Assembly (NCBI RefSeq): GCF_013373865.1
Contig: NC_050470.1
Location: 7,362,373 to 7,426,372, forward strand
Length of the DNA stretch: 64,000 nucleotides
Direction: 5' to 3'
Source: Monomorium pharaonis
Lineage: Eukaryota > Arthropoda > Insecta > Hymenoptera > Formicidae
Of the stretch, positions 1 through 11,542 are shown in pieces. A model generated the notes under the pieces. The model was not told the DNA's origin, did not search any database, and saw nothing but the letters and a program-made list of their open reading frames with translations. Positions within the stretch are counted from its first letter, which is position 1. Every line of letters starts with the position of its first letter. The translations under genes were made by a program, and so were the position numbers.

Positions 1-2
1 TC

Positions 3-1218
3 AAGCACTTCGACGAGACTGCCAAAACTAGTCTGTCGCAAATGCTATACTTGGCGGACAATCTCGCCTATTTTACATATCAAGTACAGGATGAACCACT
101 CTTCATAATCCATCACATTGACATCATTATTTCTATGTCTGGAACAAATTTGGTACAATCTTTTAAAGAGGCTTTGTTGCCTAAGGAGGGCAGCTCAAAG
201 CATATATCGGGACAACTGATGGCACAGCCAATGGCACAGCCGATGGCACAACTGATGGGACAACCGATAGGACAACCGATGGGACACCCAATGGAACAGT
301 CGATGGGACATCCGATGGGACAGCAGACAGAACAAACAACAGTGATGGGACCAGACGGACAACCAAAATCCGGCCAGTTGTCGGTTCTGGAGGACGAAGA
401 AGATGATGAAGAGGACGAAGAATCTCTTTTGACTAGGTTGCCAAGCGATACTACCTTGCTAAGGGAGTATATTACCGCCAGTCAAGGCTTTTTGCTTCTA
501 CTAACGCTTCGGCAACATCTCAAAGACCTTTACGGCTTTTCTGACGCAAAGATTGGCCAATATTCACCATCGGAAGCAGCCAAAGTCTATGAAAAGGCAG
601 TGAATCGCAAGAACAATCTGCTCTTTGAGCCCAAAGCCACATTGCAGAGGCTGCGAGAGGGTATGACAAACGTCAGTCAGGAGCTGGACACGAACGGCAG
701 GAAGAAGCTTGTGAAAGAATACTTGGACTTTAAGCAGCTGATGCTCAAATTTGATCCTGAGGAACCGGACGACGATGGCGGCAACGATGCTGCCGATAAT
801 AGCGGTAAGCATAGTACGGAGAATCGGCAAGCGGCGAGGATACCGCATTCTGAGGCTGACAGTGGCAGGACGATAGCGGACGGTGGCGTCATGGGAAACG
901 TCGCCTCGTTGGTCATTGCACCTGGCCAGCAGCAATTTCAGTTAGCCGCCACAATCGAACCTGACTACTCCGATGGAGCATCCGAACAATTCGGTAAATT
1001 CGCTGCCGCATATGGCAACAGCGGCGGCAACAGCAACGACGCCACGGGTCCCGAAGCTGACGATACATACTAATCCGGATGCGAGGGAGTCGCACCGGAA
1101 GCACCGCGCGCACAAGACGGACAAGTCAGTAAGGAAGCACAAGAAGAAGAAAAGGAGAAGAATCTCCGACAGCAGCGACACCGGCGAGGATTACAGTGAT
1201 CCTGACTTCCTAGTGTGA
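3..1218 (+). CDS. Nipped-B: Nipped-B (NIPBL/Scc2 cohesin loader), C-terminal exon, 5' partial, apparent frameshift
   Basis: Nipped-B/NIPBL is the Scc2 subunit of the nuclear complex that loads cohesin onto chromosomes. The reading frame is open from base 3 with no start, so the exon enters from the left. The segments YLADNLAYFTYQVQDEPLF and IIHHIDIIISMSGTNL, the acidic stretch followed by LLTRLPSDTTLLREY, YGFSDAKIGQYSPSEAAKVY and KEYLDFKQLMLKFDPEEP match, in order, the conserved C-terminal region of NIPBL after the HEAT repeats. A Met/Gln/Pro-rich tandem repeat interrupts it at residues 73-108 of the partial protein. This frame ends at 1071-1073. A second frame, open from 946 and ending in TGA at 1216-1218, encodes a basic tail (KKKKRRRISDSSDTGEDYSD and then PDFLV) that looks like the natural C-terminus and a nuclear localisation signal. 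Going from the first frame to the second needs one base removed between about 946 and 1070. The family call is firm. The cause of the frame change (assembly error, real allele or unseen splice) is not resolved. Confidence 0.92.
219..326 (+). repeat. In-frame 12-bp coding minisatellite, nine units
   Basis: Nine consecutive 12-bp units based on ATGGGACAACCG begin at 219 and stay in frame with Nipped-B. They encode MAQP, MAQP, MAQL, MGQP, IGQP, MGHP, MEQS, MGHP and MGQQ. Unit length is a multiple of three, so copy-number change keeps the frame. The repeat sits in the linker between the conserved QSFKEALLP and EDEEDDEEDEE segments, a place where a disordered linker would tolerate expansion. Confidence 0.9.
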
Positions 1219-4200
1219 GTGCGGTGGTATCTCTCATCCTGTGTGTGTGTGTGTATATATATATAAATGTCTGCGATGGTATGCGCGTGTGATCGGTCGG
1301 CTGGAAAAACTCTTATTCCGCGCGGCCAAAACTTGGACGCTATTGCAGCGCAGTCGTCCCTTTCCCTTATCATCCAAAATTACTCTTTCTCTCAGAGTTC
1401 CGTCAGAAAACTGCATAGAGACTATAATTGCTATGTGGGAATGTATGTGAACGAAAGAAAGAGATCTTTAATAGGAATGATAGCCAGAGATTTTTAAGTG
1501 CGATCGAACGTTGAGGTAGGATTAGCGCATTGTTGGCCGAAATGGCGAGTGTCTGCGAGGTTTATCGATCCGCCATGCCGTTGTTAGCAAGATCAGCTCG
1601 TTAAATATTTCGTGTGACCGGCTCGGAAACGTGGTTCGTTCAAATTAACTTTTATTTCTTCCCTTCGAAATACACCTTCAATACATTAACAAGCGAAAGT
1701 TTCTTAATTATTTGAGTGTATTGAAAGGACATGAGATGAAAAATTATAAAAGATCCGAGAATAATACGAACCAAGTTCTCCGAGAAGAATAAGTACAATA
1801 AATGACATTCGAACAAAATTCATCTGTAAATAATATCACATAATAATGATTAATTTCTTTTTACGGATAAAAAAATTAGCGCGAAGAGGAAAAGACTACA
1901 AAAATGTACAGTTTGAACGATATCAGTTTTATTCGTCACTGCTTCCTCTTCTTTCCTTTTCTAATTGAATTTGAATAAATTAAACACTGCTTATTTCGAT
2001 AATGCTCACTTATTAATATTTAAATTCGTCCATTTCGACGATTTATAGATAGGTAAATGTCTAAATTTGCTACGTTTATTTCAATGTTTGTCAATTTTAA
2101 ATTATACGATCCATATTTCTGTAATAACTACTGTAACATTTATACTAACATGTTTGCAATATTAAAAAAAAATGTAGAAAAATAAATTACTGCGTTAGGA
2201 TGTTGATACAACAATAAATTTAATAAAAAGTAAATATGATTGTATGGTCTAAAATTATAATTAATAAATTATTTTTAAGAGAACGAATAATTTTTTTATA
2301 ACAAAATTTGCTTAAAATTTGTTTGATATTAACATCTACTATCATCTTATTATAATTATTATATTAAGTTTTTAATTATATTTAATATATTTATTATAAA
2401 CATGAATTTTTAAAGAAATTTTTTTAGAAATTTAGTATAACATTTATTTTCAGAAAAAAATGGTACTATTCTTGAATAAACACGTTAAAGAAAACAACAT
2501 ACAATTTCATGTTAAATTTTCAAGCATATCTGAATATTTTAGAGATTAGGTCAGTATTATCGATATAAGCGGTAATTACTCGCTTTTTAGAAGCAGAGTA
2601 CCAAATATTGAAGATTCATAAAATTTGAACAAACGACACGAATTGAAGTCGAGGGGGCGGATTCGTATAGATCCTCCTCTGCAGTATGTATAATAATGAA
2701 GTAGCAGGACGCATTGCCTATGCATTACGAAACGTTGTTTGTAATATCTGTACATAAAAATCTTCAAGTAAAGTATCTTATTTTCTTACAAACTATATAG
2801 CGGTGACATTTACGAAGAATACTTAAGATTTTGTTGTAATATTAAGTATTTATTCAGGATTCATGTTGTCCCAGTATAGTTTGCTTTATGCACTCATTCG
2901 TCCTTGGTGTACGAAACGACGAAAACGATAAAAGGAAAGAAAAGAACAAACGGAAAGGTATCGTTTTTTTTATACAAGCTTATAGAGATAAACAATAGTG
3001 TGTGTGTATTCTTTCGACGAAAGTTAAAAGCGGGATCTATTGGCGTAAGATGACAAAGAAATGCGAAAAATATTGAAAGTGTGGTGAACTATCCGAAGAA
3101 TGCGATTCTAAAATTTGAGTTATATTTTGGAATTTAGAAACATCAAAGAAAATCTTAACAATGTTTCTTATAATTATTTAAAAATGATGTAGTTGAATTC
3201 TTAACACAAATTATTTGTAGGATCCAATATTTAATTATCAATTATACAAAGTGATAAAAAATTTTGCAGCTGTTATTTTTTACAAAATTCTTACAAATAA
3301 ACACAGTTTTAGAATCGCAAACTTTCATCTTCGTTTCCATAGCCAGTTGGTATTGTACCTGAAGAACAATATTGATTTGTTGTAAACAAAATACGTAAAC
3401 AAAAAGTATGATTTTTTTATCGTGCTTAAAAATTAGGACGTTAATGTTGGATTCAAAAACAGTTGTGACTTTGAGAATTGTACAAGAGTTGTATTGTATT
3501 GACTTTCTTTCCATTGTGGAACAGAAGTAATCTTTTTTATAGTTCATAGATATGCATCGTACAACAAAAAAAGAGAATGAAAGGAGAGGCGAAGTCTCGT
3601 GGTATTCTTTTTATGGACTGGGTGCAAACGCGAAATAGATTGTATAGTCCGATTAAATCAAATTCAAACGTTTAAATGATATCTATGTATTGGGATTGAA
3701 AATACTGAATATTTAATATCACGTACATTTCTCTGGCTTGGAAACGAAAATGACGACAACGACGACGATTCAAACGCTTCCATTTTTGTTTCGAACCTGT
3801 TTTCGTTTTTTCCTGTAGTGAACGCTTCGAGGAATTTGCTAATGACGATTCATTAGCATACATCTTGCTGTAAATGACGATTACATGGATCTTTCATATT
3901 TTCCACAATGCGTAGAGAAAAAAATTGAATGGATACTGATGTGCACTTAGAAAAATGAGAATCCTGATCTATTGTTTTAATTTTTCTTTCTCCTCTCGAA
4001 AATTTATACTGGGAGAAATTTTTATTACATATAATTTTAAATTTTTGTATGAACATTTTTATTTTCTAAAAAGAAAACGAACTATAGAATTATTTGTATC
4101 ACATGGGGATCCGTTCAGTTTTATCATCTCAACTTTTCTCTAGTAAAAACAAAAAAAGCTATAGCTTTCAATTTTTACATGTAATTGGCAAAGAAAAATA

Positions 4201-7200
4201 AATATAAAACAGCGAATACAAGTCAAGCGCGTTATGTAAAAATGATTTAATTATGATATATTTACATGTACTTGTTAAATTTATTAAGTTCTACCACATG
4301 TGACTTGTATAAGCTTATCTTATTATTCTTTTTCGAGGAAGTGTTTATCCTAGCTATGCATTTATATTCATCATGAGAGATTATGCGCAAATTTTCGCAT
4401 TGTTTATGGATTTGATAACTTTTGACAAACGTAAGATCTAGGCGCATGTTCTCTTACATACTTAATTTTCGATTAAACTCGAGCTTTATCGACACCGTAC
4501 ACCTGTCTACACCACGTCAATAAATCTGGCAGCAAAACATGTATGAGAATTCGTTTAGCATTAAGAATGCGCGTAGACTTTGGAAGCGCACGTAAGAATT
4601 TTATTTGTGAAAAAAATTGTCGCGCTTTTCGCTTTTTTATCTTTCTGATTTTCTGAAAATTTCTCGGAACTTAACTTTCTTCATACAAAAAGTAGTTAAA
4701 ATTATTCTACTTTTGTGAATTAATTTTCTTTTTATGAAATATTTTGATAAATTATGGCTGTCTGTATAGAAAGAAATCTACTTATTTGTGGAATGTACTC
4801 GGCCACGTGCGTTTCTAATGTTTAAATATTAGTAAAATTCGGTTATTAGACGTATTGAATCCTTAGAAAACAAAAAAATGACCTGTCTCGTTTCTTTATA
4901 GAAATTCGAGATAAAAAATACTATATAGAAAAATAATACTATATAGAAGACTGCATAACACCAGATTTTTACGAACGACGACTATCCGGGGGAAAGCAAA
5001 ATGTGAACCGTGATATGTAGCAATCGTCGCGTTGAAACGACGCGCACAAATCCCGCACAAAATCATTCGTCGTAAAATCATTTTCTCGATTTCAGAAATT
5101 TGGTTTTGCGCACGTGACTTTGCTGTTGCTTCTTATAACCGTTCGCATATTTCTTATCAGCTTTTCTTGTCGCATAAACTTTGCAATAAAAAATTTCGAT
5201 AGTAAAATTCGAAAATTTGTATTCTATACTTCGAGGTCTCTTTAAAATATTATAAATTAAATATTAATTTATTAGTTTTATAATGTATCAAATAGTTTTA
5301 TATGAGTTAATTCGCTTTGCCTCGTTATATATATAAATATCTCATTATTATTTATCAATCGGCGAATCAGTTAGAGGCTTGATTGCGGAGAGACTAACTT
5401 TTTTTTTTTTTATAACTGCACCATGATCGGTGATACGTGCACATAATAACTTAAATGCCTGATTTTCTAATTAGTGCGATACTAGTTCGTTAGGTATTAA
5501 ACTGTGCAAGAAATTTCTTTATATTCACAACAATTGTGAAGATATTTGCAATTATTGTGTATATAAGTATCTTTACGAAAAATGTTATAATTTTAACGTT
5601 CTGTAAAAATATTAACATTTTTCTTACGTGACATTAAATTATTATAATTTTTGTTTTACGAATACTGTGATTATCTAAATTGAAAATTTCTCTAGCTTAT
5701 ATGTCATTACATCTATCACTATTTTGTTGTCACACAGCAAGTCATCACATGGTGCGAAACGTGAGGTCTTGTTTTTGAATTTGTACCGTCCTCGAAGCGT
5801 GCAATGCTAGAGTTTAAGCGAGAACTTATTTCCCAACGCGTACAGTTCTCTTTCAGAAAATATATATCGGGAGGAATAATTTATTAATCAGATATTCATT
5901 TTAATCGGAAAATTTATCAAAGCAAGCTTTGAGAGAAAATCAAATTAATCGAGTCTCTAGTATTTTTTTACTTTGATAATAACATCTGTCCATAAATATG
6001 GTAAAATCTGTGAGAATATTTCTTACAGACTGATAATTTAATGGTGTACTTTGCGCCGAGTTGTATTACATAAAGAAAAAATAAATTAAAAATTTATTAG
6101 TTCACTCGTCAACTATCAAAACAATTTCTAAAGCAAATTCCGTAACGATTGAAGATTACTAGTTCTTTCATACATTTTTCTACTGTACGTTTCTATAATC
6201 ACAATGAAAGAGTTCTCTTTTTATGGACAACATAAGAGCCAAAAACTTCAAAAATACTGTATGCTCTCGCGCGGCTTTGGTAGCAGTTCTCTCCGAAGTT
6301 AGCCTCTTCAGTATTGTCACGAAAATTCGAGGAAGTCTTTCTTTCCGAAATCGCATAGCTATGATTATACATATACATATAGTATATATATATACATATG
6401 CAATTATATCTGTAAATAATTCACGAATGTAAAGATTCTAATAAAATTTATCAATAACTCATGCGTTCTCCAAACCCTCTCAGAAGTTTTCTTTTTCTTT
6501 TTTCGCCGACTGCTTTTTTTTATATTGTCTGTAAATACGATTAGATTAACTTAAACATTTTATTTCGTTTACTAAAGAGGCTTACAAATTTTTATTTTAC
6601 TGGAACTTACATGAAACTTACATAATTTTACATGGAACTTACATAATTATTTTTGACTTTAAAATATTTTCTCATAAGTTTTCCCAGAAGATACCTTTTC
6701 GTTTGTTAAAAAAAAAAAGAGATATGTACGTATTCTCGCTGATCGTCTAGTCGATTTTCGTATTCGAGAAAGTTTTTAATCGTAAAAAGAAGCAAGTGCG
6801 GCAGTGTAAAAAAAGTTGTAAAAAGAGAGGATGGCGGAATTAACACTAATAGGGAAAAAAATTAGCAGCAAGAACTAGTCTGCTGAGATGAGGGACAGCG
6901 CAGTACACGTGGACTTTACTGTTGACTAAGGAAACACAAATGTTAATGATACATTATAAAGGACAGAAGGGAGGCTTTGCTGTACAAATATTCACATATG
7001 TACATTTATCCTTTGGGTTTCGGAAAGGTTAGTGATAAAAAAAGAAATCGCGGCAGCCATTGCAATGACATATATATTATCAATTGAGAGAGCGTGAATG
7101 AAACAGAGTATATGTTAAATACAATTTATCGTTCGTTGTAATAAAACAAACTCCTGAGTATGCATTAATAAATTCTAAATAGTTATATTTCTACGTATAA

Positions 7201-7885
7201 ATAAATAAAGAGTATAAATACAAATGCACTAAAGCGAGAAATAAAAAAGAGTACATTTTAGGATATTTGCGCGTATTCTCACAGAGTGAGAGGTGTCACC
7301 GTATCGCGCCGTGTAGGATTATCCCGCGATATGTAAACAATTATAATAATAATAGTGATAATTACTAAAGAGGAATTTAAAACTATTGCGGGCAGACTGT
7401 CGTCAAACTGTCGTCGAGCTATCATATTCGGCGCGATACAAGACACTCTTTTGTATTATAGCATATTATATATATTATATTACCTATGTGTTTTTGTATT
7501 TGGTCTAATCTAACGAAGGAATATCTCGAATTAACGAACAGAAAAAGATTGATAGAAAGTATATTATATATATTTGAGTAAAATGTCGTTGAGAGTTGAA
7601 ATTATCCGAGACGACTATCCGTTGACAGAATCGTCTCTCCTTCTCTTTATCTTTTATTCCGTCTTGATTCCTGGAAATAAAACAAAAGTTACGAAAATAA
7701 ACAGAAAGAGAATCGCGGTTTATAATTGTAAAGCCGAATATATGCGAAACGGTGGTCCTGGATAAAGTCAACGCTCATAACTTTACTCATAACTTATTAT
7801 GTTCATCGTCTAAAAAAAAACAAAAAAGTGCGTTCGTAAAGAAAAATAAATATAAGTATATATCAATATGTTTTGTGTATTTTTT
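1219..7885. other. Nipped-B 3' UTR and AT-rich intergenic DNA; no gene seen
   Basis: This 6.7-kb stretch lies between the convergent Nipped-B and CCDC112-like genes. It is AT-rich, and all its ORFs are short and show no recognisable domain. The Nipped-B 3' UTR must start here. The first AATAAA hexamers on the plus strand are at 1797-1802 and 1974-1979, with many more downstream, so the true poly(A) site cannot be fixed by eye. A TG/TA simple repeat lies at 1240-1265. I see no tRNA, structural RNA or transposon coding sequence. Confidence 0.6.
1240..1265. repeat. TG/TA microsatellite in Nipped-B 3' UTR
   Basis: A run of TG dinucleotides passes directly into TA dinucleotides about 20 bases after the proposed Nipped-B stop codon. 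Alternating purine-pyrimidine tracts like this are length-polymorphic. Confidence 0.85.
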
Positions 7886-7891
7886 TTTATT
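7886..7891 (-). terminator. Candidate poly(A) signal of the CCDC112-like gene
   Basis: TTTATT on the plus strand reads AATAAA on the minus strand, about 175 bases beyond the stop codon of the CCDC112-like gene. It is the first canonical hexamer in a plausible position. No cleavage site is proven. Confidence 0.45.
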
Positions 7892-8063
7892 GCCTTCTTC
7901 GTCAAAATATGAAGGAACTTTAGTCAGGAAAAAATCTTCAACCTCAAGAAAACGACAGAGCATCCTTAATCTCCATCGATTCCTTGTTTCTCCAATGGAT
8001 ATGTCTGTAAAAAATGAAATGTATGGGTATAAATTAATTATGTAAAAAGAAACATTCCTTCTC

Positions 8064-8298
8064 TTAAGAAACGTACAAACGTGGAACGTCTTTGATATAC
8101 TGCAACTTCTTTGGCTCCCTCGTGTTAGGATCATGCTTCCTGCATTTTTCTCTCCACACTTCAGTCGAATTCAACAGAGTGGAGTGATCTTGCTTTGTCG
8201 ATATTTGTGATCTTGCAATTTTTACCGTTTGATTTTTAATCAATCTTTGTTTCGCTATCAAATTCTTTTGTCTTCTTGTATATTCTGCATCTTGCTGC
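8064..8298 (-). CDS. CCDC112: CCDC112-like gene, last coding exon
   Basis: Acceptor AAACGCAG is followed by one base completing Arg413, then QQDAEYTRRQKNLIAKQRL and the C-terminal block containing LLNSTEVWREKCRKHD. The stop codon ends at 8064. The STEVW...K segment aligns with the KPTKGWEERTK motif near the end of vertebrate CCDC112. Confidence 0.83.
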
Positions 8299-10478
8299 CT
8301 GCGTTTTTGAAAAAAATTTAAATTTTATAATTATTTTTAAAATTTAACGTAAGCTATATATATGAAAATATTTAAGTCTATTACTTATTAAAATATTAAT
8401 ATATTTTTTAGAGTTATAAAATAAGTTGCAGATTTGCAAAGATTAACAAAACTTTATATTTTTCTTATTACACGTTTTATTATCTAACATGTGTTGTTAT
8501 ATATAAAATAATAAAAGTATACTTTTATGCAGTTTTGAAAAGAAATAATCAATCGATACCGGTACCTAAAAGCTTTAATCAACATCGGATTATACTTCGG
8601 TCCTGTTCTCGAATCGTTTTTCGAAGTTTCGGAAGGAACTACCATCGATTTTCTCTCACAACGCTCCCCCAAAACTTCCCGAAGTCTTTTCAATCTTTCC
8701 CTTTTACGTTTTTCTTGCGCGGCAAGCTTCGACTTCATCAGAATCTTCAACTGCTCCTCGTCCATCAAACGTTTACGCTCTTTTTCTGTTTTCCACTGTC
8801 TTATTAATTCCTTCTTCTGATTACTGATATCATCAGAGTTGCCAGTCTTCGTTATTCTCCCTTCGCATTTATCCTTCACGCAAGTCGAAAGATCTTTTGT
8901 GATATTGGAATTTCTTTCCTCTCGTGAAATCTCTTCCGTGGTTTTGGCTCCGGTTTCATCCTCGCGATTTTTCATCTTCATCTTCTCCGTTTCTTTTTGT
9001 TTGCGCCATTCTTTGACGCTCGATCGTTGCTTTTCACGCAGGCTCAGATAAACCTTGTACCAAGCCTCGTGATTCACTATAGTCTCCGCTGTTAGATCCG
9101 GACATTTGACTCGAATGGCAGTCACAAGAGCAGGAATGTTGCTGCACTTTTTTCTCATTTTCAGAAATAGGAGATGATCACCGTCGCTCCAGTTATCAGT
9201 ATGGCCTGTAACGTGACTATTTTAGAACGTACTGCATATTCATTTTTTAAATTCGTTTTTATAGATGTATAATAAACAAAAATTTATAAAAACAAAATTA
9301 TGGCAGAAAAGTTTTATGAAGTGTGTATTTAATAAAGTTTAAGGATATAAACTTGAGAGTAGAGAGCATGGTTTATTATTTATGGTTTATCATTTGATTG
9401 GATTATTATAAACATTTAATTAGGCGATATTTAACGCAAATATATTACGTGTTATAAAGTAACAACCAACTGTCATAAATTATATTTTATTGCGCATTTT
9501 AATTGCCAACGCAGGCGCATGCAAATGTGTACGCGGTACCTGTTTTAGCAATTAACTCGTGGAAGTCCTCGATCTCCTTATAATCATAACACTTTTTATT
9601 TTCCTTGTTAGAAGATGCGGCGGACGTTGGTTTGCCGATACTACCGGTTGCATTCTCATACTTATGCAAATTCGATTCAAATTCGCGTAATTCAGATTCG
9701 AGGGCAGTTTGCTCCTGCGACAAAGTTGCAGCCTGTAGTTGAGAGGACTCCTGAAAGTCCCGAATTTTTTGCGACAATCTCTCGAGCCGTTGTTTGTATG
9801 CATTCGTATCTAAATAAACGATTATTCTTTTCTTTTAAATATCAAATCTTTTAATCGTTAAGACAAATTAAAATTTTAAATACATATAGAGATCGCTGTA
9901 CAACTAAAAATGTATAATAATTTTATATAAATAATATAATTTAAATGTCACACAATACTGGTACTATCTAGTGAAAAAAATTCTATAATACAAAAGTAAT
10001 ACGAAAGTAGCACTTTTCAGTAGAGGATGAGTGAAGATTCACCTAACTTCTGGATCTGTTTGGGACAATTTGTGACCGATTGCACCGATTGCAGTTCCTT
10101 AATTATTTCCTTCAAGGGTTTCTTTATACTATCCAAAAAAGTCTCCCTTTAAAAATATAGTTGAAGTTAAAGTCCGCCGTAGAACGGACCTGCCGCGCGG
10201 ACTTGATATGCATAACGCAATCTAAAATCGACTGATTCGTTTTTCACTACGTACCTGTTTTTCGAGATGTCACTCATATTATGCAAAACGGGTCGTAGAA
10301 CTTCTGGTTCCAGTTTCATGTTCTCCATCAAGTTGGCGAGGCTCTTTTCCATCAAGTATTCTTGCTGCTTTAGCTTCAACAGGGATTTCCTGCACTTCGT
10401 ACTTTCAGCGGAGCACACTTTCCCACACGACGGAATTCGCTTTTTTTTCTTATCTTTCTCGTGAATAATTCCATTCAT
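8064..10478 (-). CDS. CCDC112: CCDC112-like coiled-coil protein, complete, five exons, 490 aa
   Basis: Vertebrate CCDC112 is a coiled-coil protein of centriolar satellites linked to ciliogenesis. The minus-strand exons are 10478-10255, 10146-10043, 9809-9540, 9205-8566 and 8298-8064. Every junction is GT-AG, the split codons join in phase, and the total is 1473 nt (490 codons plus stop), which strongly supports the model. Residues 1-200 are charged helix with a Lys-rich start. Residues 194-220 (ELIAKTG, then HTDNWSDGDHLLFLKMRKK) match the vertebrate FEKFLQQTG...WDDYDHQNFVKVRNK block. Near 245, HEAWYKVYLSLREKQRSSVKEW matches the HEKWYQKFLALEERKKESI block (my alignment by eye). Residues about 310-370 form a Lys/Arg/Glu-rich coil. 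The C-terminal STEVWREKCRK resembles the family's KPTKGWEERTK. The start ATG lies just downstream (on the minus strand) of a microsatellite, and further 5' non-coding exons are possible. An X-box at 10627-10640 suggests RFX control. Confidence 0.87.
8566..9205 (-). CDS. CCDC112: CCDC112-like gene, coding exon 4
   Basis: The largest exon (640 bases), with acceptor CGTTACAG and donor GTACCG. It encodes residues 200-412: the WSDGDHLLFLKMRKK block, the CPDLT...HEAWYKVYLSLREK block, and a long Lys/Glu/Arg-rich coiled-coil segment ending in NPMLIKAF. Intron 3 is 9206-9539 (334 bp) and intron 4 is 8299-8565 (267 bp). Confidence 0.87.
9540..9809 (-). CDS. CCDC112: CCDC112-like gene, coding exon 3
   Basis: A 270-base exon with acceptor TTTATTTAG. 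It encodes residues 110-199 (TNAYKQRLERLSQKIRDFQ, a Ser/Asn-rich linker, then EIEDFHELIAKT) and ends one base into Gly200 before the donor GTACCG. Exon 4 begins with GC, which completes GGC for this Gly within the family-conserved TG motif. This is the clearest junction in the gene. Confidence 0.85.
10043..10146 (-). CDS. CCDC112: CCDC112-like gene, coding exon 2
   Basis: A 104-base exon encoding one base of codon 75, residues 76-109 (ETFLDSIKKPLKEIIKEL and on) and the first base of codon 110. The acceptor is TTTTTAAAG and the donor GTGAAT. Its amphipathic helical content continues the coiled coil of exon 1. Intron 2 is 9810-10042 (233 bp). Confidence 0.8.
10255..10478 (-). CDS. CCDC112: CCDC112-like gene, coding exon 1
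   Basis: The first in-frame ATG after the repeat is at 10478-10476, giving MNGIIHEKDKKKKR. The exon encodes residues 1-74 plus two bases of codon 75 and ends in AACAG before the donor GTACGT. An upstream non-ATG extension through the CA repeat is unlikely. Intron 1 is 10147-10254 (108 bp). Confidence 0.8.
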
Positions 10479-10481
10479 CGT

Positions 10482-10500
10482 ACACACACACACACACACA
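10482..10500. repeat. CA microsatellite in CCDC112-like 5' UTR
   Basis: A run of CA dinucleotides ends four bases before the CCDC112-like ATG on the minus strand, where it reads TG repeats. It lies immediately before the start codon in the transcript. Confidence 0.85.
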
Positions 10501-10626
10501 GCTGCGATATTCTTTTCCGCTTATTATTATATTAAAATAATGTAACCTAAAAGTTTAAGAGCTAATAAACGCGTAGAAAGCTAAGTTCATTGAAGTTTTT
10601 GAGGCCTGTTGGAGTTTCACACATGG

Positions 10627-10640
10627 GTTTCCATAGCAAT
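10627..10640 (-). promoter_or_regulatory. RFX X-box upstream of the CCDC112-like gene
   Basis: The minus strand reads ATTGCTATGGAAAC, which fits all 14 positions of the X-box consensus RYYNYYATRRNRAC used by RFX factors (DAF-19 in nematodes, Rfx in flies). It lies about 150-162 bp upstream of the ATG and in the gene's own orientation, the usual spacing for ciliary gene promoters. The match is seen directly; binding is inferred. Confidence 0.6.
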
Positions 10641-10741
10641 TCACCATAAATATCTCCCCTCCCATGCAATCGCACCTGCTGATCAAGTAGAAAACTCGTA
10701 CAATTCTATAGACTTGCAGTAATTTTATTCACGTGTAAATA

Positions 10742-10744
<3 letters not shown>

Positions 10745-10785
<41 letters not shown>

Positions 10786-10838
10786 TTATAAACATTTTAT
10801 ACGTAAAAAATAATATATATATCTATCTATCTATCTAT
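10745..10838. repeat. AT microsatellite followed by ATCT microsatellite
   Basis: An uninterrupted AT run covers 10745-10780, and a short ATCT tetranucleotide run covers 10821-10838. Both lie in the divergent intergenic region. Confidence 0.9.
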
Positions 10839-11376
10839 AAAAATATTAAATTATAAATTGTTATATAAGATAAAGTGTTTTTCGTGATACATATCTGCGA
10901 CTAAAAAGATAATGTTGTTACTAAGACATATTTTATACTAAGAATTCAAATTTTTAGTTAATTGTTCAATTTGCCTACCATTGTTTTTATCGTAATTGAC
11001 TTGTTAATTATTTAATTAATATATGTTGCTACATGAAATGTTTTCCGCGATATAAAGTTGTTAAAAAATTTTTATTCATAATAAACTTACTTTATGTCTG
11101 TTTTACTTTTTATTTAAATTTTCAGCTATCGTTTTTTATTATTATCATAATTAATTTAATTGTCAAATACATTCATAATCGTACATGTACGTTGAACAAT
11201 AACAATGTATCTTATTTTTGCATACAGTTGATTTTAATTAGCTACGCTAGTTTCATTATTTCATAAAAATTCTATCCTTGCACAAAAAACGCTCATAAAT
11301 ATAAATTTTATAAAAATACGCATAAACCATTGTTACCCAAAGTCGATTAGATTGTAGCGGCAGGGTTCCATTGTAC

Positions 11377-11388
11377 AAGCACGTGCTT
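11377..11388. promoter_or_regulatory. Palindromic CACGTG E-box
   Basis: AAGCACGTGCTT is a perfect 12-bp palindrome with a CACGTG core, the site type bound by bHLH proteins such as Myc/Max or Clock/Cycle. It lies about 500 bp upstream of the predicted pigs start. Function is inference only. Confidence 0.3.
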
Positions 11389-11499
11389 ATCGACGGCCAC
11401 ATAAGGACGGAGATTTTTGTCGGTAATCAACGAGACATAAACAGAATAACAGAAAATAATCGTCATTATAAACAACAAGCAATCAAAAATTGCAAGACA

Positions 11500-11500
<1 letters not shown>

Positions 11501-11542
<42 letters not shown>

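Noticed and set aside
1512..1519. TGAGGTAG, a let-7 seed-like string
   Set aside because: The following bases do not match let-7 and no hairpin partner is seen.
7787..8134. 115-codon minus-strand ORF overlapping the CCDC112-like last exon
   Set aside because: It is a frame shadow of the 3' UTR and last exon. The spliced frame is supported by phase and family matches.
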